A stretch of 64,000 nt of DNA, from positions 19,944,397-20,008,396 of the forward strand of contig NC_061790.1 of the NCBI RefSeq assembly GCF_022458985.1, written 5' to 3'. This document shows positions 53,986 to 64,000 of this stretch, one piece after another. The notes below the pieces were generated by a model that worked only from the letters and a program-made list of their open reading frames with translations, searched no databases and had not been told where the DNA came from. The position numbers were made by a program, and so were the translations under genes. Every line of letters starts with the position of its first letter. The stretch's first letter is position 1. Origin of the DNA: Mugil cephalus (taxonomy: Eukaryota > Chordata > Actinopteri > Mugiliformes > Mugilidae).

Positions 53986-54485
53986 TCAGGCCTTCAGTCA
54001 GACAGAAACGTTACACTACACATGAGCACAACTGGTGGCTGGGTGGAGCACAGGAACCACATAAAATATCTCATATTTAAACATCTTTAAACACTCTGTT
54101 CTTAAGCTTAACTTTCACTGTTTAGCTCATTTGCAGTTTGTAGCTGAGCGTCTCCTGTAGCTACCTGTAGCTACATTTCCCAGGCTTTTATCTCCTTTGC
54201 AGACTTCAGGAAGTGGCAGCCGGAGATCAATAAGTGTGCCAGAGGGCTTGAGAGGACAGAATAGGGAGTCGATGCAGAACTTCTCATGTTACTCTTTGTG
54301 TGTGATGTGCTTTTTTCTCTTGATTTGAAGAGCATGTTTCCCAAGTCTTGGAATGTGAGTCTATTACAAGACAAGAGCCGGTGTCAGGGAGTGAGCTGGT
54401 TTCTTCAGTTAGGTAACTTTGAGCCGTCTTACTGTTTACCCTGAAGCCCACACTTCTTCAGCAGAACATGACGCTGGTCTACACG

Positions 54486-54692
54486 TCACTGTCCGAGCCG
54501 CTGCTGACACATGCTGTATCGCTGCAGTGCAGCCAACAAGTCCTCATAAGAGATGTTTCTGTGGGAGGGCAGGGAGCTGAGGACACAGAGCAGGACACAA
54601 ACCTTAAATATAGAACATTTCATAGCCTACACAACTGAAGACATCCAAAAAGAAAAACACTCTGCTCTGCTATTTTTTTTTTTTTTTAGCAT

Positions 54693-54734
<42 letters not shown>

Positions 54735-57700
54735 TTTCATTAAAAGCTATGTTTAAGTAACACATCTAACAAGCAAACAAACAGTAGCTTACATAAATTC
54801 AGTGAGCCTTATGTGCCAGGGGAGGAATCCCAGTGCACTGTTCACAGGACCAAACTTCACCACCAGCTCAGGGTCTGGAATATTCTTTGACTCTGGAACA
54901 ATACAGAGACAGACAGAATATATCTGTGACCTCTGTGTGTAGACATAGATGATACAAAATACAAACAAAAACTTTCATCCAAGACAGTTGTGTTGTCATA
55001 CCTCTGTGTTTTTCACTGCTTTTCTTTGGCATAGTAATTGTAGCACAAAGTGCTGTCTTCTTGTTTCAGTGATCTATGCTGCCTATTTTCTTTTGACTGA
55101 CTCTTGGGCCTGTTCACACCTTACGTTAAGACACGATCTGGGCTCTAGCACAGCAAGTGACCAGGTTTAGAGATGTGTGTTCAGACCTGGCATTAACAAA
55201 TCTAAATGTGTCTCCAGATCTGATCAGTTTTATATGCAGCTCTATATCCATAAACCCTGACCTTGTCTGTGGCTAGGGATGGGTATCATTTAGATTTTAT
55301 CCGATACTGGTGCTAAACTTTGGAAAAGGTGCTGGTGGTTAAAAGGTGCCTTTTTTGGGATTCACATAATAAGTGTGCTGCTTAGTAGGAGTAATACATT
55401 TATACAGCAATACAATTGAGGGCATTCACAACCAAAACTGGCGAAAATGTGTAAAACTGACAGCTTTGATCTGGGAAATAGACAACTATTGGCAGGGCTG
55501 CTTTATTTCAACAGCTCTGGGATATTTCTACATTACTTTGTCACTTAAGTATGTAAAAGTAGGAGTAATTTCCAAGTGTGGCAACAGACTTTGGAAACAG
55601 TTGCTGTGAACCCACAACATGTCTTTAAAGGAGTTCTCAGTGGAAGTGGGAGAACACATCTCTATGCTGCATATTCATCTCATCAAGTCGCCAGCCTATC
55701 ACATGGATCTATCTATATATATCACTGAGATATACAATATATCACACCTAGGGTCAATTTACAGTCACCAATTAGCCTAATGTAAGCCTAAGGTGGGAGG
55801 AAGCTGGAGTACCCGGAGAAAACCCACGTGAACCCAGGGAGAACATGCAAACTCCACCCAGAAAGGCCCGAGCTGGACTCAAACCCAGACCTTCTCGCTG
55901 GGAGGCATCAGTGCTAACCACCGAGCCACTGTGCCGCCCGCTGCGTATTCAATTCAGAAAAAAAAAAGAATGTACCAGTGATCTTGGCAACATAAAAGGC
56001 CTGGATCTCCAAAGACAGCCATGGTGTTTAAAGATCACAGGATCATTTCCATTGTAATGAAAGATGCCTTCATAAGATACATTCAAGAATGAGAAGGCGT
56101 GTCCAAACTTTTGACTGGTAGTGTATTCGTTATGATGAAATGCAAAGTTTGGATGCACTGGGCATGCATAGCCTTCAATGGCAGGGGTGTTTACTGACAA
56201 CGTGACAGAAGAATACATACATACACACAGACACGGACACACACATATACATACATATATATGTACACACTATAGTCTAGTACAGGCTATGTGGAAATAG
56301 ATCATGTAATCTCTGTCTGACGTAAGAGTGGGTTATGTTCCTTCAGCAGCCTTTTCACAGTCCTGGGGAAAAAGATGCTCAGATTCTGCGGAACAAAGCT
56401 GATTTTTCTTCAGCAGTCTCAACCCGATTGAACAAGCATTTCACTTGCTGACAGAGCGCAAGGGCTGTAATTTGTCCACTTGGTAGTAACAATTTTTCAA
56501 ATTGATTGTTTTAGATCAATAAAGAATCTTCAATGTTATCTGAGGTTTCGAGATGCAGACATTTGTATGACTTGATTTCGGCAGAATTCTGCCAAAAAGA
56601 CACAGCGCCAACAAGTGTTTGGGTGGCGCTGTTACAGAACGAGTCAGACTGACCAGCACACAACTATAAATAACTCAGATCGGCATTGGCTATGGGTGTA
56701 GGTTACTGTGTCTAGGTCCCGCAGTACTATAAAAGAGCCTTAAGTCTCATTATATTGATTGGAAACACTTCTGGTCTCGAAATTAACTTGCAATCCTAGA
56801 GGTGCACAGCATTTTACAACTCACATATATGTAACTTTGGATCATTTTCCTGAATAAACAAATATACAAGTATAAAGTTTACAGTCATAAATTGATACCT
56901 CTGAGAAGTATGTCCAGCATGGTGACGCTGACATCTTTGGAGCTCCTCTCCTTGTTCTCCACAGAGCTGCAGAGCTGCTGTGCTGCCTGGACAATGCTCT
57001 GTTTTCCATCCTCTGGAGACAACACTTTCACGGTGGGTCTGCAGGACACAACTAACACACACACTGACAGTCACTCTGCTGCAAATGCTAACATTCTGCT
57101 TTCTGTGTCAGACAGCGTTGCACGCAGTGGATCATGATGGAGTTCAGGTTGATGCCAACAGCTCGTAGGTAGCGGGTAGCAACACACCTGAATCAAGTAC
57201 AGTGTGTCCTGTAAGGTGTTGTTTCTGGTCTGGTATAGGTGGGTGGTACATGTGGTAGATGTAACATCCACATGAATGTCAGGTCCAACACTTTCCAAGC
57301 AGAAAATTGAATCGCCACAAGACGGTCAGTGTTATTTACTTCTCCTGTCACTGGTTCTAATGCTGTGGCTGATCGGTGTGTGTGTTTAATCACAAGTCTC
57401 CTCTTCTCTTCCATCTCTCCTCCTCTATCTATTTATCCTAGTTTATCGATCTATATAGAAACAACTCTGTTAAATATACAGTAAAAACTTTTTTTTTTTA
57501 CCATGGTACTGGTGGTCATTGCCATTGCTCAGGAACTGCACACTGTATTTGGGTCCATCTACACCCAGAAGATCCTGCTGCTGCTTTACTATCTGCTCCA
57601 GTACATGGGAGTTGTTCTTCTGAAAAACGCCTGAGGAAGAAATACAAATTAAGACTCAAGACAATTAAAATAAACTGTATACATGCTAAGATAAAGCAGG

Positions 57701-59037
57701 AGAAAGCAGCAAGGCAATGAATGTGGAAAATGAAACACTTGAGCTCTGACTCCGTAGCTGTTAACGGATTACTTGGATCACAAAATCAATTTAACACGTG
57801 GATTCCACTCAGCAGCTTGCATATAAATTTGCTAAAGAAAATAAATATAGGTTCTATTCATCCGCCATAGGAAAGAACAGCTTCAACATGTGCAACCTTG
57901 ACCTCTCACCTGAAAACAAACATTTGAACATCACCAAACATTCGCTTCTTCAATAGCTGTCTGTTTTCAGTTTCAGTTCAAACATACTTCTGTACATACC
58001 CCTGCTTAAGAAATGAAACCCTGCTTGTATTCTTAACTAGGATCCAATACACGAAAACATTTGTATTTTTATTTCAGATTTTAAATAGGCTAATGATTGT
58101 AATAAATGACCTGTTGCATCCACATAACTGGAAATCGATCATGTTATTTGCATCTGTGCACAACTGAGGAACATGTGGAGTGGACTAATAAAATCTCGAC
58201 AGTCTTGTGACATGACTCAAACAAGACACCGTGATGAATCATCTAGTGGGAGGAAAGTTCATTTGACCACAGTGAAATCCATTGCATGCGTACATGGCTG
58301 AACAGGACCGATTCAAAAGTTACGAAACGTGCAAACGCAGTCAGAAGATTTATGAAATATAAGTCAAACACTCATCAAACTAGTAAAACAGGACTTCCTC
58401 AAAATAGACAGTTAGACCTTCTAAACATTACTACGGTGTAGTGTGTACGTATGATAGCTTAGAAATAAAACTGCAGATTGGTATGAATTTACTTTCAGGG
58501 GTAGAAATAGCGTTAGCGTTACTAAACTTGATAAAATGGGAACATTAAGTATGTATCGTTATTGAAAGGTAAAGCACAATAAACCCCCACACAGCCTGGT
58601 TGCTAAAGAAGAAGTAGGGAGAAGCAGGGATTACCGTGATTATCATAGACGCTGATATAAGATATACCGACAGCCATACACCACACCACCAGGTTAGCTA
58701 TGTCAGTGTAACTGGGCTCTTCCTCCGCCACCAACAAGCCGACGTGGACCGGCAGCTTCTCCAGAGATTTGCCGTCTGACAGCCACCGAGCCCGTTGACA
58801 GTCAGCGGGGTTTCCATCGGCGCTCGGAGCGGCGCTAGCGTCGGGGCTATGCTTTGACTTTTTCTGGTGGTCAGAGAACCGAGACAGGGCCACCGGCAGG
58901 AGCAGAGTGGCAACAGCCCGCTCCAGCAGACGGCCCTTTAAGCTCCGAAGACGGACACGGAGCCAGGAGACGACGGATCTGTTGACGTGGAAGAAAACCA
59001 ACAGGAGTCGCCATAGGAAGCCGAACAGCCTCGCCAT
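54486..59037 (-). CDS. nus1: NUS1 dehydrodolichyl diphosphate synthase subunit / Nogo-B receptor (complete, 5 exons, 291 aa)
   Basis: Non-catalytic partner of DHDDS in the ER-membrane cis-prenyltransferase that makes dolichol precursors for glycosylation; it is also named Nogo-B receptor. Coding exons in gene order: 58635-59037, 57502-57630, 56899-57051, 54793-54892, 54486-54576; they sum to 876 nt with a stop. Residues about 1-30 ([20 protein letters not shown]) are the N-terminal hydrophobic segment. [18 protein letters not shown] and [19 protein letters not shown] open the cis-prenyltransferase-like domain. [29 protein letters not shown] and [11 protein letters not shown] follow. The end QQRLGQ keeps the RxG motif (R288-x-G290) needed for complex activity in human NUS1. 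Human NUS1 is 293 aa. Exon 3 must use the TTAG acceptor at 57052-57053 to stay in frame. Confidence 0.95.
54673..54729. repeat. T15 followed by A32 homopolymers
   Basis: Fifteen T (54673-54687) and thirty-two A (54698-54729) are separated by about ten bases in nus1 intron 4, an AT-only inverted repeat. Homopolymer lengths may be inaccurate in any assembly. Confidence 0.85.
55745..55941 (-). repeat. SINE-like retroposon with tRNA-like head (second copy of the 43056 type)
   Basis: On the minus strand: GGCGGCACAGTGGCTCGGTG (box A-like), GGTTTGAGTCCAGCTC (box B-like), then GTGGAGTTTGCATGTTCTCC and CTAATTGGTGACTGTAAATTG. It is truncated at the 3' end. It lies in nus1 intron 3. Confidence 0.8.
56513..56741 (+). 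repeat. Dispersed repeat with hairpin and TATA-like end (copy 2)
   Basis: It shares GATCAATAA, GAGATGCAGACAT and GCAGTACTATAAAAGAGCCT with 4485-4846. It contains a 14-base perfect palindrome GGCAGAATTCTGCC (56580-56593) and a 9-bp stem ACAGCGCCA / TGGCGCTGT (56602-56610 and 56624-56632). The hairpin sequence differs from that of copy 1 while its position is similar. It lies in nus1 intron 3. Confidence 0.55.
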
Positions 59038-60094
59038 TAATGTCCTGCTTCCGTGTGTAGCTTAAGGTGAGTTCTGCAGAATACTGGTCGGAACTCGGAG
59101 TAGCAGCGTTTCACTCTTGGTGTTTTCTGTCAGGTAAGTCTGCCTCAGCATTGCACGGAGCTCATTCCACCTGCCGCCATCTTTCTTTTCTTCTTCTTAC
59201 AAGTTCCTACGGAAGTCCACTTCCTGGATGTTGCCTTACTGCCACCTTCAGTTTTCGTCCGTTTCAACTTGTTTTTTCAGTCTGAAACCCCTAAATGATC
59301 AGAATCAGAATTACTTTATTGATCCCAGGGGGAAATTACTTTTCGTTACAGCAGCTCCTTCTCAAAGTGTACCAGTGTAAAGAACAAAGAGCAATGTAGG
59401 CAATATGAATAAGTAAGAGAATGTAAAAATATAAGAAATATATATAACAATATGTACAAGTGAACCTATGTTCCGAGTTGTTGCTCTATAATAACATTGA
59501 ATATTGGATATGGGGTATTGCATAGCGGGAATTATTGCACATGGTGAGTCCATAGTCAATAATATGTAGGAAATATGTACAAATATATAAAAATAAAGTG
59601 AACATTAGTTATTGCACAATATCAGTATAAATATGGTTATAAATATGGGTTATGCACTCTCAGAATGAGGAGTTGTACAGGTTGATGACCACAGGCAGGA
59701 AGGATTTCCTGTGGCACTCTGTCCATTTAACGAATATTTGTTTAATTAAATATACGACTCTGATTAGTGCACATTCTGAGAAACCGGACTAGAAACAATG
59801 AAGCATATTTTCTATTCCACTACTACAGAAAAGCTGAATTATTCTTTTTGCAGAGCAGTATGTTTGTGATTTTTCATTATATGACAACAGACAGATCGCG
59901 ACATAACATAACATTTTTAAAGAGTCAAATTTGTTGAAATATTGTTTGTTTGTGCTTCTAGTTTAAACTCATACGCCAGTTGGTGGCGGTAATGCGCCTC
60001 TAAGGCTAGCTTTGTCAGCCTCCATTGAAAACCAACGAAGAAGAAGCAGACTAGGAAGAAGACGCGGACGTTTCCCGGCATTCAGTGGGGCGTC
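59038..60094. promoter_or_regulatory. Head-to-head nus1 / psmc6 intergenic region
   Basis: The start codons of the two divergent genes are 1057 bases apart. Much of the gap is a LINE 3' fragment (59300-59729). Near each gene are related phrases: TTGCCTTACTGCCACCTTC (59233-59251) and TTGGTGGCGGTAATGCGCC (59980-59998), each next to a CTTCTTCTT or GAAGAAGAAG tract, in inverted arrangement. Promoters are probably separate and compact; no TATA box is evident. Confidence 0.4.
59300..59729 (-). mobile_element. LINE 3' end with last ORF2 residues (L2/Rex-like)
   Basis: On the minus strand TECHRKSFLPVVINLYNSSF then stop, at about 59664-59727, is the characteristic C-terminus of fish LINE ORF2. The 3' UTR follows and ends at TTTCCCCCTGGGATCAATAA and AGTAATTCTGATTCTGAT (59300-59345 on the plus strand). 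Confidence 0.75.
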
Positions 60095-62961
<2,867 letters not shown>

Positions 62962-63233
62962 TAATAAGAACTGTTTAAAACAGCATCAGAACATGTGGTT
63001 TTAAGTTGATTTCATTTCCATAACAGTTGATGGCCACTACATATGTTAAAGTGTGCACTTAACCAGAAGGTTAACCTTTGTAATATTCTGAACTATGGCT
63101 TTCCAAAGAAAAGTAGCCCTCTTTTCTACCAAGCTGATGCTCATGCATCAGTTGCAGTGGTGGGTTAACACAAAAAATATTCCACGCACCTGTTGCAGCC
63201 ATACATTCTATGCACTCCAGCACGCATTAAATC

Positions 63234-63864
63234 AAGGGATGCACCGATATATCAGCGTAACATCGGTATCGGCCAATATTCACCTCATTAATTGCCATCT
63301 GCCAAAAAGTTACAGGGCCGTTGTGTTTTTTTGATTGCTATGTCACACGAGCGCTGTGCTGAAGAGAGATCCTGTTTCTCTCACTCTCTCTTTTTGAGTT
63401 GCAATTGACAGAAGGGAGCACCCCGCACGCACATTTTCCTTGATAGGCTGAAACAACATGTCAGTTGGCAGAACTTCAAAGTCTCAGACAAAGATTTGTG
63501 ATATGCAGTTTGCCATACATGTGCCAGCCATGTTTCTAGAGGCGGTACTGTAAGTCAGGATTTTAACACATCAAATCTCATAGTCGACCAAAATGGATGA
63601 ATGAATGAACAAAGTTGAAACCACTGCCAGTAAGACTCAAGGCGCTTTTATAGTACTGCGGGACATAGACACAGTGACCTATGTACATAACCTCCACCGG
63701 TGTCAATCGTTTTTAGTCTGCCTCGCTCTGAAAAAACAAAACACAAAGCAAAACAAATAACTCATTTTTATGTACTATTAAGAGATTGTTTTTACATTTA
63801 CACTTCATATATTTTTATTTTCACAAAAAGTATTATTTTAAACATCGGTAATGATGCATCCCTA
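63234..63864. mobile_element. hAT-like non-autonomous element (631 bp) with 8-bp target duplication
   Basis: Left end AAGGGATGCACCGATATATC; the reverse complement of the right end is TAGGGATGCATCATTACCG. Flanking 8-mers are ATTAAATC (63226-63233) and ATTAAAAC (63865-63872), 7 of 8 identical. It lies in psmc6, downstream of exon 5. Confidence 0.75.
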
Positions 63865-63918
63865 ATTAAAACACTGTTATGTCAGGTAGTAAGCAGGTAA
63901 TGAGCGTGAGATTTACCA

Positions 63919-63936
63919 AACACACACACACACACT
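63919..63936. repeat. (CA)n microsatellite
   Basis: About nine CA units in psmc6 intron 5. Confidence 0.85.
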
Positions 63937-64000
63937 CTGCATCCTCCTTAGTTTGTTTCTGCGGATGCTTTAGTCTTTATTTGAATCTGGGCTTAACATG

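Overview
This window is nuclear DNA from a teleost fish, probably a percomorph. The evidence is multi-exon vertebrate genes with GT-AG introns, together with fish-type repeats: tRNA-derived SINEs, Tc1/mariner elements, small hAT-like elements, and L2/Rex-like and other LINE fragments. I see no operons, CRISPR arrays, prophages or other prokaryotic features. Functions and names rest on my recognition of the translated proteins; no database search was run.

Layout. Position 1-692 (minus) holds the 5' part of an unrecognised membrane-protein-like reading frame that runs off the left edge. Position 1861-22082 (plus) is a complete heat shock factor 2 gene (hsf2, 12 coding exons, 522 aa). Position 26358-32582 (minus) is a complete serinc1 (10 exons, 459 aa), tail to tail with hsf2. 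Position 35362-52080 (minus) is a complete slc35f1 (8 exons, 385 aa). Position 54486-59037 (minus) is a complete nus1 (5 exons, 291 aa). Position 60095 to the right edge (plus) is the 5' half of psmc6 (5 exons seen), head to head with nus1. For all four complete genes the exon lengths sum to an exact multiple of three and end in a stop codon, which supports the exon boundaries given.

The genes do not form one pathway. hsf2 encodes a stress and developmental transcription factor. serinc1 encodes a multi-pass membrane protein linked to serine-lipid biology. slc35f1 encodes a drug/metabolite-transporter-fold membrane protein. nus1 encodes the regulatory subunit of cis-prenyltransferase (dolichol synthesis). 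psmc6 encodes a 26S proteasome ATPase. HSF2-SERINC1 and SLC35F1-NUS1 are each neighbours on human 6q22, so most of the block is conserved synteny; PSMC6 next to NUS1 differs from human, where PSMC6 is on chromosome 14.

Most non-coding sequence is introns filled with mobile-element remains. The richest parts are in hsf2: a three-level nest (Tc1-like copy, containing a ~0.65-kb-class palindromic-ended element, containing a hAT fragment) at 6.55-8.78 kb, and a LINE split by two inverted copies of that same palindromic-ended family at 14.6-16.8 kb. A fourth copy lies at 20.4-21.0 kb. I found no convincing new biological system. The best follow-up targets are the unrecognised frame at the left edge, the unnamed element family enriched in hsf2, two related hairpin-bearing repeats at 4.5 and 56.5 kb, and a repeat shared between slc35f1 and psmc6 introns that carries a similar open frame in both copies.
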